NCBI GenBank assembly: GCA_944990035.1
Contig: CALYLX010000084.1
Span: 124,001-188,000, forward strand
Direction of reading: 5' to 3'
DNA length: 64,000 nucleotides
Source: Clitopilus passeckerianus
Taxonomy: Eukaryota; Basidiomycota; Agaricomycetes; Agaricales; Entolomataceae
Position 1 is the first letter of the stretch. Each line of letters opens with the position of its first letter. The position numbers and the translations under genes are program-made. Below the pieces are notes generated by a model. It was given only the letters and a program-made list of their open reading frames with translations. It did no database searches and was not told where the DNA came from. This document shows, piece after piece, positions 13,220 to 25,374 of the stretch.

Positions 13220-13473
13220 GCGGTTCCTTGAGGCTGCCAGGACGGAGAGACTTCGAGTCAATCTAAGTCCTAGATTCCGGCACAATTAGACCCATAAGTG
13301 TAGCAGCCAGTCGTAAATAGCCTTGTCCGCAAGATTAGACCAATTTGACGCCAACTCAGCGCGTTTCGGGTACCCTTCACAGCGGTACGCGTTTGCGGCA
13401 GAGATACCGCTAGATACATATACACCAATGGCCAAGAATGCGTGGAGAATCTTGATAAATCGCACCTCTGAAG

Positions 13474-14626
13474 ATGGTAAAGGTCGCAGGAAACACATTT
13501 GTCGTAACAGGAGGGTAAATCGTTATCCGTCTGTTCAAGCTAAACAAATATTCATTTGCATACGCTAGATCTGGTGGCTTAGGACTTGGAGTCACCACTC
13601 GCTTCGTCGAACAAGGAGCAAATGTCATCGTGAGTGTTTCTATCACTCCCGTACGTCACATTTACCGACTCCTGGTCAGATTCTTGACCTCTCAGCTCCA
13701 TCTATGTAAGCTTCAGCCATGTTTTCACGATGGACGAGCTAACAAAAAAACTACACCCTAAGCGCATCTGACAAAATCTTTTATCCCGGAAAGGTCGATG
13801 TAACCAACGAAGACCAAGTCCGAGACGCGATCAAACAAGGCATTGAGAAATTTGGTCAACTCTCGGGCGCAATCTTGTGTGCTGGGATTATGACAACTGG
13901 GCTGGTAATCTCCATATTATTTGACCTTCTCACACGCGTGCTTACGGGGCTCACAAGCTGGCAGCTCAGCCCGACAAGATAGGCCCATGGGGGATGGAGT
14001 CAGCGAAGACGTTCAGCCGGCTACTCAAGATCAACGTTGTAGGGAGTTTCAACGTCGCCCAGGTTGTTGCTCAGAGCATCATTGATGGAAAGGAGAAGGT
14101 CCGTACCCAACGCCGCCAATCTGATTCATTGACTTACCCTAGTATCACCCGTAGTCGTCAAAGCACGAGGATTTAGGCTCAATAATCCTGACCTCATCAT
14201 ACTGCGCCACGGACGGTCAGTCAGGAAGCATGGGGTATTCTGCTACAAAGGGTATAAGAACTCTACGATTTCTGTTGGAAAGCATACTAATATAAGCCGT
14301 TTAGGTGCACTCTCCTCTATGGTGCTCCCTATGGCACGGGATGTCGCGCCCTACAACATCCGAGTAAACGCGATCTCACCAGGAGTCTTCCGTACGTCTT
14401 CGACTCCCTCTTTCCATTTCTCCTCCCTTAGCTCAGAGACATCTGCACAGTGACCCCCATCAACAGCGCCTTCATCACCGAATCCTCGACCTGCGGTGAA
14501 TTCCCTCAGCGGCCAGGCCGACCGGACGAGTTCGCACACTTGGTGCAGGCGGTATGCGAGAATGAAATGGTGAATGGTGCTGTAATTAGACATGATGCTG
14601 GCTTGAGAGGGGCAATTACGATATAG
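13474..14626 (+). CDS. short-chain dehydrogenase/reductase (SDR-1)
   Basis: NAD(P)-dependent alcohol/ketone oxidoreductase of the classical SDR fold. Exon 1 (13474-13514) and exon 2 join to read VTGGSGGLG, the cofactor-binding glycine motif. DLSAPS follows the second beta strand, which suggests NAD preference. CAG at the NNAG position, an INVVGSFNV helix, then Ser and YSATKG give the catalytic Ser-Tyr-Lys set. The last exon begins LTPINSAF and the gene stops at TAG 14624-14626. The overall form resembles 3-hydroxyacyl-CoA dehydrogenase type 2-like SDRs (about 270 residues). Seven or so short introns all allow an open frame, so it looks intact. It is divergent from P450-1. A likely role is oxidation of a P450-made alcohol to a ketone. 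Confidence 0.85.
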
Positions 14627-15138
14627 GACTTCGTGTCTGCCGAGGAATCGCGAATGATAAAGGATGTACCGGTCTACGCTGAGAGTGAACTCCAAATCGC
14701 CCAAGACATTTTGAAGAGAAGTAAGCTTCATGGCTCAGTGCCCCCCGGCCCATCTTTCGCATTCTGCAATTGCTCATCAAACCTCCCAAAAGAGACTTCC
14801 CGGGTGACTGTCTCATTTCTACTCAGCCAATTTTGAACATTAATCGGTTTTGCACCTCTATCTCTTTATGATATGGGAGTCTCCAAATTCCGAAAGGATC
14901 GTGACAGTTTGTCTCATACTCGCAGGCGTTGTGCCCCTGGTCTGCTTGTTGCCTCGGAATTGTAAGGCTGACCCGTCGAACTTCTGGAGAGATGAAAAAG
15001 GGAACCAAAGCATTCCTCTTGATAATTTCGCCATACGGGTCACTCTTTAAATGATGCATATTCTCCAGCCAGAAACTATGATGACAACTTCCTAGATTCA
15101 TGATATACCCTTACAATTTACAATCTACTCTTATGCAG
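14627..15138. other. convergent intergenic region
   Basis: 3' ends of SDR-1 (+) and SDR-2 (-) face each other here. Nothing else recognised. Confidence 0.5.
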
Positions 15139-16259
15139 TCACTTCGCTAGAACATCCTCCACAATCTTCTCACTCGTCTTCCAAAGCTCAGTCGCCAGCT
15201 CCGGATTCTTCGCATCCGCAGACTCATCCTCCTCACTCGGCACACCAAACGGCATCAAATACTTGCCCGCATACTTGCCTTTCTCCTTCCTCACCTCCTC
15301 ACTCGTTCCAGCAAACAAGCTCGTCACGGCCCCTTGCAGCGGCGTCAATGCCGAATCAAGCATCGTCAAACTTCCACCGAGCTGGTTGACAATGAACCCC
15401 TCTGAGCCTGGTGTCCTGACTCCTCCTGGATGGAGGGAGATGGAGATGATGGAGGAGCCGGAAGCATCGAATTGGCGCTGCAGTTCCTTGGCCATGAGGA
15501 GGTTAGCGAGCTTGGATAGGCCGTAGCGCTGGATGTTGGCGGGCATGCCGTTGTCTTGGCCGAAGGAGATGTTGATATCGTCGAGGGAGGTGAAGCGCAC
15601 GGAGCCTGGGATCAGGGTTTGCGTGGTGCTGGAGAGGGTGACGATGCGGACGTCGGCGTTGGGGAGGGTAGAGGTTTTTTGCAGGAGGGGAAGGAGGGTG
15701 GTGGTTAGGACGAAGGGGGCAAAATGATTTGTGAGCATGGAGACGGAGATGCCGTTGGCGTCTTTGTCGAGTGGGCGGGCGAGGCTAGAAGAAGTAAAAG
15801 GTCAGTGTATAAATATAAGTGAGTTTGACGAAGGAATACGAACAGTCCGGCATTGTTAAACAACATATCCAGCCTCTCAAGCCGTCCAGCCAGCTCCTCA
15901 GCAGCCTTCTTCAGCGCCTTGAGATCGGAGAACTCGGCGATGAACGAGCTAAGGTTCTCCTGCTTGACGTGAGGAGAGTCCTTGAGGATGGCGTCAATGG
16001 CGGTTTGAGCCTTCTCGGCGGAACGGGCATGGATGATAACGTGGGCGCCCTTCTTGGCGAGCTCGTTGGCGGTATTCCAGCCGATACCGGTGGTGACGTT
16101 TGCGCCAGTGACTAGGGCGACTTTTCCAGTTTGGTCAGGGATGAGAGCGAGGTCCCAAATCTATCAAGGGAAAGGCAGAAAGTCAGTAATGTTGGAGGAG
16201 GGTTGCAAGGAACGTACAGGGCCACGGAGATCGTCACGTTTGGGAACCTTGTCAGTCAT
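15139..16259 (-). CDS. short-chain dehydrogenase/reductase (SDR-2), retinol dehydrogenase/WWOX-like
   Basis: NADP(H)-type SDR of about 330 residues in three exons. The ATG is at 16257-16259 (MTDKVPKRDDLRGP). The second exon has LVTGANVTTGIGWNTA (cofactor loop), then HARSAEKA, where basic residues suggest NADPH, and MLFNNAG. The large third exon (15139 to about 15785) has IVTLSSTTQ with the catalytic Ser, QRYGLSKLANLL with the catalytic Tyr and Lys, and SLHPGGVRTPG. The C-terminus ends EKIVEDVLAK. All catalytic residues are present. It shares a promoter with P450-2 on the other strand. It could reduce or oxidise a carbonyl on the sesquiterpene skeleton. The substrate cannot be read from sequence. 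Confidence 0.88.
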
Positions 16260-16685
16260 AGTCTCTCAACGTCGAGCTGAAGATTGTTTGTTGAGATTCT
16301 AGATGCCTGTCGTTCAGCGGTTATATATCTCGCAGGATAATATCCAGATACGTGTTTGTAATCCTCGCATTCCGCAATCTAGATAACAGCGTCCGCATGA
16401 TTCTTGTAGGTGGAGGACCTTCTCTTCTCGTTGACAGTTCGAAGATCGGGAAGCTGACGAAGGATCCGGCAGCCGGGTTCATCTCAACACCACGTTTCTC
16501 CGGTCCACATCTTCCCATCGTCACTCATTCCGCAAACTCGGTTCCTGCCTTCCTGCCCTACTGAACGCGGCCGTATTTCTAACGGAATCGTGATGGCTAA
16601 TAAAACTGTACATCGTCTAAAAGATTCATTCCTATTCAACCCGAACTAACCTTCGAAAACCCATCATTATCATTGAAGATTGAAG
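16260..16685. promoter_or_regulatory. divergent promoter between SDR-2 and P450-2
   Basis: This 426-bp head-to-head gap has one CGGCCG hexamer (16568-16573). No coding signal. Confidence 0.5.
16568..16573. promoter_or_regulatory. CGGCCG palindrome in SDR-2/P450-2 promoter
   Basis: Palindromic hexamer 113 bp upstream of the P450-2 ATG. Function inferred only from recurrence in the cluster. Confidence 0.25.
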
Positions 16686-18683
16686 ATGGGCCAGCTACAA
16701 AGTCTCTTCCTGGACCCAAACACTGGTGACATCTCTACCTCCAGATATGCAGCCGCTGCCGTTGGAACACTCTTGACCTACATCGTGTATAAACGCCTCA
16801 CCTCAAAGAAGGATCCTGCACCTCTGTTCCCTGGGCCAAAAGGTCTTCCTCTCATTGGGAATGCGCACCAGATTGGGAAAAACCAATGGATCACATACAC
16901 AGGTAAGCTTGGCTGAAGTTTTGCTCTGAAAGACGGTGGATTGATAGGGAATGGACAGATTGGCACAAGGAATTCGGTTCAGTCTACCGAATCAACTTTG
17001 CTGGACAAGAGGTCGTAGTCTGCGGCACCGCTAAATCAGCAGCAGACCTTCTCGAGAGGAGGGCATCGAACTACTCGGACCGACCCGTCAGTCCCGTCTT
17101 TATATGACCCCTTCCTTCTCTGAATCTGACATTTCTTCATCCCTTAGCGATTCATCATGGCTACAGAAATCCTAACGGGCGGGATGAACCTCGCATTCGC
17201 CCGATACGGCGATAGGTGGAGAAGGATGCGACGCGCCGCCAACGACGGGCTGTCGCTCAAGGCAGTCGAGTCGTACATGCCTCTTCAGGAACGCGAAGCC
17301 GTCTTACTCCTCCATGGGCTCTTGCACGAGAAGGGCAAGATCGATCCTCAGATTCGGAGGTAAGCCTCCCCTCCTCTCTTTTCAAGGACATTCTGTAATC
17401 GATTTTGCTCCTCCATCAGAACCGCAGCAGCCACCGTCCTCTCAGCAGTCTACGCCTACCCCCTAATCAGCACCAACGACCCCCTAGTACACAAAGTCGA
17501 AAACTACGTAGACCGGATGCTCAAAGCAGCCCTACCGGGGAACTACCTGGTAGACATCTTCCCATGGATGATGCACATCCCTACGTACCTAGCCAAATGG
17601 AAGAAAGAGGGGTACGCATGGTTCAAGAAGGATACGGACATGTTTATGGGACTTGTTGAGGAGACGAGAAGGGCGATTGAGAGTGGTGAGAGGAAGGAGT
17701 GTTTCGTTAAGAAACTACTTGAGAATGCGGGACAGTATGGCCTAGAGCCCACAGAGACGGCGTGGTTGGCTGGGATGATGTTGTATGTCCCTTTCTCCGC
17801 TCTTCCTTCTTGATGAGCTCTATCTGATGAAATTGTAGTGGTGCTGGTGCTGAAGCAATGGGCGCAACACTGAGCTTCTTCATGCTCGCCATGGTGCTCT
17901 ACCCCGACGTCCAAGCCAGGCTCAGACGCGAAGTTGACTCCATCACTGGTGGCGATAGGTTCCCAACGTTCAAGGATGTCAAAGAGATGCCCTACCTCAC
18001 CGCCGTCATCAAAGAGACTTTACGATGGAGACCCATGGGTCCCCTCGGTTCGTTCATCTCTCTCTGACGTAGCGAGCTCATAAGCTGACTTCTGTCGTCC
18101 ATCGATAGCCGTCCCACACAGATCCATAAACGACGATGTCTACGAAGGACACTTCATCCCCGCGGGCACCCTCATCTTCCCCAACGTGTGGGCCATCCAC
18201 CACGACGAGAAGGTCTATCCCGAACCTGACGTCTTCCGTCCCGAGAGGCACCTCCAAGCGGACGGAAAGACACCAGTGATATTCCCGGATACGAAGGAAC
18301 ACGGACATTTAACATTTGGCCTGGGAAGGAGGTCGTGTATTGGGTATCCGGTCGCTCTGTAAGTTTCCTTGGTTTCTTCGCGTTGGATGCGAACGTCGCT
18401 TATGGTGGACGATAGGAATGCGCTCAAGTTGAACGCGGCGAATATCGTAGGGGCATTCACCGTTTCGCCTGTCAGAGACGCGGCGACTGGAAAGCCCATC
18501 CTGCCAAACCCAGACGATCTGTTAGATGAGGGACTCGCTGTGTATGTCTCTCCTTTCGTTTTACTAGGGGCTCAGAGGCTGATTATATGTGATCATAGAC
18601 GACCTAAACCATTTGACTGCGAGATCGTACCAAGGTCAAAGAGGCATGCAGATTTAATTGAGAAGATGCACTCGCAGCTTTGA
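16686..18683 (+). CDS. cytochrome P450 (P450-2)
   Basis: Heme monooxygenase of about 500 residues in many exons, starting at the ATG at 16686 (MGQLQSLFLDP). It has an N-terminal anchor, the hinge PLFPGPKGLPLIGNAHQIG and the helix C block YGDRWRRMRRAAN. The PERF-type block is PERHLQ, the K-helix motif is ETLRWRP, and the heme loop is FGLGRRSCIG. The I-helix reads GAGAEAMGAT: the usual acid-Thr pair is Glu-Ala, so the proton-delivery Thr is missing or displaced. It ends at 18681-18683. It pairs closely with P450-4, which has the matching blocks EILTGG, PGxYLVxIFPWM and GAGAE. It probably oxidises the terpene scaffold. The unusual I-helix could alter the chemistry. Confidence 0.88.
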
Positions 18684-19582
18684 GAGAACGTATTAGAACG
18701 ATAGCAAAATGATTCAAACTTAGGTCACGTAGTCTTTGGTACATACACTTGGCTTATTCAGATCCATCTTGAACTTCCTCGAGGAAATTAAGACCGCACG
18801 CTGGTCGACAATGGGGGTTATTATATGAAGAACAAATACACACCCACAGCAACACCCTGTGTATTCTCACCATCCACCCCATACCTACTAGTGACACTAT
18901 GGCAAAAGTCGTCCAGAAGCCACGACGTCCTCCACACTTTTACTACGTCGATCAAGTTGGCAATCTCGAGTCGTACCTGCCAGGCTAGTTATACATTGCT
19001 AGCCTTGAATAGATCTCTGAACTGTCAACGAAGAACCCACCTTCATACCATGTCTCCGACGCTCCTCAATAACGATCACTTGACTTGGCCTTAAACGCCA
19101 AAGCCATACTGTATGTGTGATTTCTTTTTCTTTTTCTTATATATCTTACTTTAACGTCTCATTTATATTTCACGATATATTTCTCAGCGAGCCGACGACT
19201 GTTTGTTGGAACCCAACATGAGTTCCTACATTGGATTAATTTGGATTAACATTGGATCGGAATTCTGCAGGAACGAGCTCCCAAGTCGAGTCGAATCTAA
19301 TCCCAACATTATCTACAGTAATCCCAACATCGTATCATCTTATCAGAATCTGAAGATGTGATCTTGCCGGCCATCAAACGGTGCTAAATGCGGCCGCGTT
19401 TTGTCCGCAATTCCCATCATGCTTCTAGCTTGCGTTCAACGTCCTCCGCCGCCAAAGCTCCTGACTCTGACGGAAGAGTCGTACGGCGCTCTTTAACGGA
19501 ATGACCTCTAGTAGAATGATAAAATGTCTCCGCGTCCAGACCCGATGTCTTTCCTCGTCTCCTTCAAGTTTGCCAACCCACA
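18684..19582. other. intergenic region upstream of P450-3
   Basis: Nearly 900 bp with no supportable gene. It holds the P450-3 promoter, with one CGGCCG at 19391-19396, and two near-repeats of TTGGATTAA around 19233-19255. Confidence 0.4.
19391..19396. promoter_or_regulatory. CGGCCG palindrome in P450-3 promoter
   Basis: Part of the 8-bp palindrome GCGGCCGC at 19390-19397, 187 bp upstream of the P450-3 ATG. Confidence 0.25.
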
Positions 19583-21567
19583 ATGCCATTCCAGATATCG
19601 AATGAAGTCCTCGTACCTGTTTCTCTGCTTGTCGCTTTTTTGGTGACCAGGATACTTTCGTCAAAGAAGAATGGCCATCATCTTCCACCTGGACCAAGGA
19701 AGTTACCTCTGTTGGGCAATCTCCTCGATATGCCTAAGCCGTCGGATATCGACTGGGAGGTGTATCAGAAACACGCCAAGGAGGCTGGTGAGTGAATCCA
19801 TATGTTAGGAAATCGATGTTGAAATTGATTCATGATATTTCTCTCTTTGGACAGACTCGGACATCATCCACCTCAGCGCCCTCGGCCAGTCCATTGTCGT
19901 CCTGAACAGCTACAAAGTCGCACAAGACCTCCTGGATAAACGCTCTGCTCTATACTCCAGCAGGTACGCTACCGCTTCAAACATCTTGACCTCCTTTACT
20001 GACGCTAATTTGACGTTTTCAGGCCCCACTTCACCATGTTCCACGAACTGTCCGGCTGGGGCTTCCTCTTCAGCGTCTTCCCCTACGGCGAACGATGGCG
20101 TTCCTTCCGACGGACATTCACCAAACACTTCACACCTTCCAACACCTCGCTCAACCAGCCAAAGGATATACTTTACGTACGAAGACTTCTGAACGAGTTG
20201 TTGAAGAAGCCAGATGACTTTCTCGCTCATACGCGGACGTATGTACTCTCCTTCCATTCCCCAAATTTTCAACGTACTCACAGGCCTCCATAGCCTCGTA
20301 GCATCGACCACCCTATCAATGACCTACGGCATCAAAGTCCAATCTACATCCGACCCCTTCGTAACCATGGCCGAAACGGCCATATCCACCGCGGCCCCTC
20401 TCCTCGTCGCAGGCTCCTTCTTCGTCGACATTCTCCCCTGGATGAAACACATTCCCTCGTGGTTCCCTGGGGCAAAATTCCAACACACCGCCGCGCTCAT
20501 GCGAAGCCAAGCCAACCTCATGCGGACACTCCCGTTCAAAGCGAGTGAGGAGATGCTGAAAAGGGGAGAGTACGAGAGTGCCTTCGTCACTGATGCTCTT
20601 AGGGATATAGAGCATATGAGTGATGGGACGGAGAAGAGTGAGGAGGTGGAGACGATTAAGGATATTGCGGGGCAGGTGTTTGTTGCTGGAGCTGATACGA
20701 CGGCGAGTGCGCTGGGGACGTTTTTCCTTGCGATGGTGTGTCATCCGGAGGTGCAGAGGAAGGTGCAGGAGGAGTTGGATAGGGTTGTGGGAAAGGCGAG
20801 GTTGCCTGAGCACAGTGACTTTGCGAAGCTGCCATATTTGACGGCGGTGGTGTATGAGACTTATCGGTAAACGTTTCTTCGGGACTCCATACAGAGACTT
20901 GGTGCTGATTCTGAGTGCAGATGGAAGCCTGTTACGCCTCTTGGCGTGCCACACCAAATTGTGGCCGACGATACCTACGAAGGATATATCATCCCCAAAG
21001 GCTCCATTGTGATTGCCAACCAATCGTATGTCTGCTTCTTCTCCCATTGCCTATCCTCTTTCTGATCTTGCCATCAACAGGGCCATTCTTCACGACGAGA
21101 AAGACTACCCCGACCCATTCACATTCAGGCCTGAGCGCTTCCTAACCAAAGACGGTGAAATTGACAAAGTTGTCAGAAATCCTATGGACGTCGCGTTTGG
21201 GTTTGGGCGCAGGTTCGTTTCCTTCCTTCCTTCCCCCTCTCTCTGAGTTAAAGCTAAATGAATTGTACCATGTAGGATCTGCCCAGGCAAATACATTGCC
21301 CACTCGACACTGATGCTCTCCGCCGCATCCATCCTTGCCACATTCAACCTGCACAAAGCTAAGGACGCCCAAGGCAATGTTATCGAGCCGAGCAGGGAGT
21401 ATCATGAGACGCTCATTGTGTATGTATCGTTTGATTCTCTTCCTGTGAGAGTGCCGAGCTGACGACCAAAATGGGAGGATAGACAACTGAAGAACTTTCC
21501 GTGCGAGATCAGGCCGAGGTCTAAGCAGGCACAGGAGCTGATTGCTACTGCTACTGCTTTGGAGTGA
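19583..21567 (+). CDS. cytochrome P450 (P450-3)
   Basis: Heme monooxygenase with an N-terminal anchor (VPVSLLVAFLVTRILSS) and the hinge HLPPGPRKLPLLGNLLDMPK. Helix C is YGERWRSFRR, the I-helix is VAGADTTASALGTF and the K-helix is ETYRWKP across an intron. PERFL precedes the heme loop FGFGRRICPG, which is split by an intron at about 21212-21275. All canonical catalytic motifs are present. The stop is TGA 21565-21567. About eight introns. Its motif set is the most conventional of the P450s here, in the style of the CYP families common in mushroom secondary metabolism. It runs in tandem after P450-2 and converges on P450-4. Confidence 0.9.
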
Positions 21568-22172
21568 GGCACCGTTATTTACGGGAAGATGTAGATTGGA
21601 TGGAGAGAAAACGCAGTTGGGACGATGGTTGACAAAACACAGATAGTATCATAGGGTAACTTAATAAACTTACTGGCTTCTGATTCCGCTAGCGTGCTAA
21701 GATGGTGTGAGCAACTCGCCATTTGAGACAAATTACTGGTGCACACCCGGTTTGAAGTATGTTCTAATATCTGCGAAGAGGAGAAATAACTAAGCGATGA
21801 ATTTGTCATAAAGCAGCTAATATGAGTCCTCACTTCAGCGTTCTTTAATTGCTTTAACTTCCTCGATAAGCTGCGGGGACCTCTCTGGTGGGCCATCGTC
21901 TTTCACTTCGGAGCCAACAAATCTAGCATCGCTGCTGATAGCCTCAAGATAACCTGGTCCTGTGCTGGCACTGGATGGCACCTCGAAGACCTCACACCAT
22001 TCTCGAGGACACCAACCAATCTATCTGACTGGCTCCCAGAGGGTGTGTGAAGACTGCAAGCGACGGAAATTTGAGTGGAAGGAAGGAATTGATTATACTA
22101 TTTTACAAAGAGTGTACTCATATCCATAAAATCATCGCTGAAATATCCTGCGCTAGCCAACCAGCCTGACGA
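21568..22172. other. convergent intergenic region
   Basis: Gap between the 3' ends of P450-3 (+) and P450-4 (-). No coding or repeat signal recognised. Confidence 0.5.
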
Positions 22173-24382
22173 TCACCACATCTCTTCCAGCGTTTCTTTG
22201 ACCATCTTCAGTGCAGCATCAATATCCGGGGCGCGAGGCACGATTCGGCACTTGAAGGGCTCAGGGCGCCTACATCAACGACAAAATCAGCAACATTCCC
22301 AATGCCAGGGAAGAAACGGGTACGTACACCACCAAGCCTTCGTCAACACACGCCGTCCTGGAAGGCAGCTCCGGCTTGCCGTCAGCACCGATATATGGCT
22401 CGATGCTGACGGACCAGAGAATGGAAGCCATATCGATGAAGAGGGCGTTGTTGGCAACATGCATCCCAAGGCAGATGCGACGACCGAAACCTGTGCAGTC
22501 AAGGTGAGAGATAGTTCAAGGAGGTCAAGAAGGTGTACGAACCGTATGTGACATGTCCTTGACCGTGTGTGTCGGGTGGTACGACGTCATTGCCGTTGCC
22601 GTCCATGAAACGTTCCGGTCGGAATTCCTCGACGTCTTCGCCATAGATGCTGGTGTCACTGGAGGAACTCATGCGGTTAGTTTGACGGAGATTTTCAGCA
22701 TAGACCGTGTCGAGCTAACCGATTCATAGCCCTGGAATACTCTGTCAGCTAGTGTTCGATGAAATGGAGAGACCGGTCTTACCAGACGTTATTGATGACA
22801 ATTGTGCCCTTAGGAATGAAGTACCCTTTGTAAACGTCGTCCTGCATTTCATTGTCAGTACCTGCTGTCGTTTACCTAGAGAGTAGCGAACATACTTCAG
22901 TCGTGCGATGTGGCAGACCCAAAGGTCCAACAGGCCTCCACCTCAAGCATTCCCTAACCATTGCTCTCAGGTATGGAAGGTTCTGTCGGTCTTCGAAGGT
23001 AGGAAGACGGTTGCGTCCAACAACAGCGTCAATCTCGGCCTGAGCCTTGCGCATGACGTCGGGGTAGAGAGCCATGGCGAGCATGAATACGGAGAGGGAA
23101 GCAGCGGTTGTTTCTGCACCAGCACCACTGCCGATAGAAGCACCTCTTAGAACCTTGCGAGGTGAAGGCCTGGAAGGAAAAAACGTACAACATAGTTCCC
23201 GCAAGCCATGCAGCCTCATGCTTGGTGATCCCATGCTCCTCCCTCCTCTCAATAAGCGTAGTAGCGAAACATGCCTTCTGCTCCTCACCCTTGTCCATAT
23301 TCTCCTCAACCTTCTCATAGAACCCAGTAAACATCTTGCTGTCCTGCTCGTACCAGTACTCGCCGAACTTCTTCCAGGGTGCCATCCATGAGGGGAGCTT
23401 CTTCATCCAGGGGAAGATTTCGACGAGGTAGGCACCTGGCAGAGCGGCGCGCACGAGTCGGTGCATGAGGTCGTTGATACGGGAGATGAGAGGGTCATCC
23501 TTGGATGCAATGGGCTTCCAACCATAGACGGCGGAGAGGACAGTAGATGCAGAAGTTCTGGTGAAATTATGCATTAGGAAACTGATGGAAGCAAAGGGTG
23601 AGAGACATACCGCCTCATGTGGTCATCCCATGCTTCAGGGTCCTTGAGCATATCTTGCACTAAGGTGGCAGCTTCCAGCTCCTGGAGAGGGAGATATTTC
23701 TCAGCAGCACGGATGTTTAGGCCTTCATGCCCGGCTTTTCTCAGGCGACGCCAGCTGTCAGAAGAAAATGGTAAACAGCTCGAAGTCGTATAACGGAAAG
23801 AAAGGTGACGACGCACAGGTCCCCATAAACGGAGAAAGCGACGAAAATCCCACCAGTCAGAATCTCGCTTGCCATGATGAATCGTGGGCGAGAGCTATAG
23901 ACAGTAGATCTACGATCTGCAAGAAGCCAAGCGCGTCAGAGGGAAGAGTGAACATGGATGCTATCAGACTAACCGAGGAGATCTCCAGCGACTTTATGGT
24001 TATTAATGACAATGACAGGATTTCCTGCGAAGTTGAGGTAAAACAGGGGCCCTAGATAGGATAAAGTTAGAATCGCAGAACTGCATCTGCATCCATTTTA
24101 CGTACCATACTGGTCTTTCCATTCGGTGAATTTTAGCCACTGGAACTTCGGAATCTGAAAGATGTTGCCAAGGAGAGGAAGACCCTTGGGGCCAGGCGGG
24201 AGTGGTGTCGTCTCTTTCTTCTTGAACAGTAGTTGAGAAACGAGGTACGATGTGACCAAGCTCAGCAACGCCTGGTACACGGGAAGCGATGGCAGGGCAC
24301 CATACGATGGTAGAGGTCGGAAGAGAATATCCATGATGGTCTTGTTCAGCCAAACTTGACGGTGTAAAGAGGAATTCTGCAT
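22173..24382 (-). CDS. cytochrome P450 (P450-4)
   Basis: Heme monooxygenase. The first ATG is at 24380-24382; an internal Met (MDILFRPLPSYG) 16 codons on is an alternative start. Hydrophobic anchor, then PLPPGPKGLPLLGNIFQIPK. Exons join through FYLNFAGNPVIVINN, SRPRFIMASEILTGG and SWRRLRKAGHEGL. The I-helix is GAGAETTAASLSVF, intact. The K-helix is ECLRWRP, then PERFMDGNG and the heme loop YGFGRRICLG. It stops at 22173-22175 (LEEMW). Related to P450-2 by block structure and exon style, but with a normal I-helix Glu-Thr-Thr. It is divergent from the EthD gene. Confidence 0.9.
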
Positions 24383-24809
24383 TGTTGAGTGTAGATAGTT
24401 TTATTCATGTTGTATACCGCAGGGTGCGGAGCGCTCGTACGTATCATGAGAAGTTCTGCGTGCGGTTTGCGGAAAATAGAGTTTTGCGCCTGGTATTCGC
24501 CTCAGGTCACAGAGATAACGGCCCAGTGTAACTCCTTGAGATTCTCCTTGTTGATTTGGGGAGAAAATGCATGCTTGGTCCGCTAGCTGCCGGCGACCGT
24601 CGAAGTTGCGGAAAAGAGCTGAATTGGGGTCACATCATTGACCGCTTTCTGCAGGAAGCCACCATCCTTCGAATCTGTCAAGTTTGGCACTTTCGCCTGC
24701 ACATGGGTCAATCCGCTGATCTGCCTGGCGGAACCCAGATCTCTGACGTCGCTCTCCTCGTCGAATGAAGACCAACACTGGACATCAGTTATTCTCCCTT
24801 GCTCACCCG

Positions 24810-24815
24810 CGGCCG
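24810..24815. promoter_or_regulatory. CGGCCG palindrome in P450-4/EthD promoter
   Basis: Core of an 8-bp palindrome immediately upstream of the TATA box. Function inferred only from recurrence. Confidence 0.25.
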
Positions 24816-24824
24816 CAAGACTCG

Positions 24825-24830
24825 TATAAA
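24825..24830 (+). promoter_or_regulatory. TATA box of the EthD-domain gene
   Basis: TATAAA about 70 bp upstream of the ATG at 24896. Confidence 0.5.
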
Positions 24831-24895
24831 AACATGCTCGTCTACTACAGGAGTTGCAAACCCTCCGGTCATCCACTACCAAACCTTTGCCCTCC

Positions 24896-25374
24896 ATGAC
24901 GATTCGTGTTCTTTGCCTGATCAAGCGTCGCCCCGACCTCACCCACCAACAATTCAGCCAATACTGGGGCCAGAACCATGCTGCAATCTTCAGTAACCTG
25001 AAAGCTGTAAGGGAGAAGGTGGTCAAGTACAACCAGGTAAAGTTCTTCGTTCTTCCTTCGGTGCTTGACAACTGATAGACCCCTGAGTTCCACGTTCTTG
25101 AGGAGCAGTCCAAAACACTCGCTTCAATCGGGCTTCCAATAGCACAGTACGACGGTGTGGTGGAGTTCACTGTTGAGAAGCTCGAAGACCTGCTCGCTGT
25201 TTTTGGCGACGAGGAATATCTCTCCGTAAGTCGAGGTTATTATGCTCGTCCTAGGCAAATGTGCGAATTGAGGTTACACAGAATGCGGTACCGGATGAGG
25301 GCAACTTCCTCGACAGAACTGCAGTTCAGGTGTTGGTGGGCGAGGACCAGACGAAGTGGGTGAAGTCTCAGTAA
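24896..25374 (+). CDS. EthD-domain small protein (126 aa)
   Basis: Small dimeric alpha/beta-barrel type protein. Exons 24896-25036, 25079-25225 and 25282-25374 total 381 nt with clean GT-AG introns. The start MTIRVLCLIKRRPDLT, followed by QFSQYWGQNHAAIF, is the EthD hallmark: a long first strand, then a helix with a conserved W..NHA. The middle holds QYDGVVEF, and the C-terminus holds a DRTAVQVLVGEDQ strand. EthD-like proteins in fungal pathways act as cyclases, decarboxylases or accessory proteins of ring formation. Here it is flanked by P450 genes, so a role in isomerising, dehydrating or binding a reactive intermediate is possible. No catalytic mechanism can be read from the sequence. Confidence 0.82.

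Larger units (their letters stand above)
12796..13473. promoter_or_regulatory. divergent promoter between P450-1 and SDR-1
   Basis: This 678-bp gap lies head-to-head between P450-1 (-) and SDR-1 (+). It has two CGGCCG hexamers (13127-13132 and 13214-13219). No credible coding exon was found. Confidence 0.5.
24383..24895. promoter_or_regulatory. divergent promoter between P450-4 and the EthD gene
   Basis: This 513-bp gap contains GCGGCCGC at 24809-24816 and, ten bases on, a TATA box serving the EthD gene. Confidence 0.5.

Noticed and set aside
12867..13646. Minus and plus frames in the P450-1/SDR-1 gap
   Set aside because: No homology seen; the plus frames overlap the real first exon of SDR-1 out of frame.
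20316..21047. 243-codon minus frame opposite P450-3
   Set aside because: Antisense shadow of a real P450 exon with strong codon bias.
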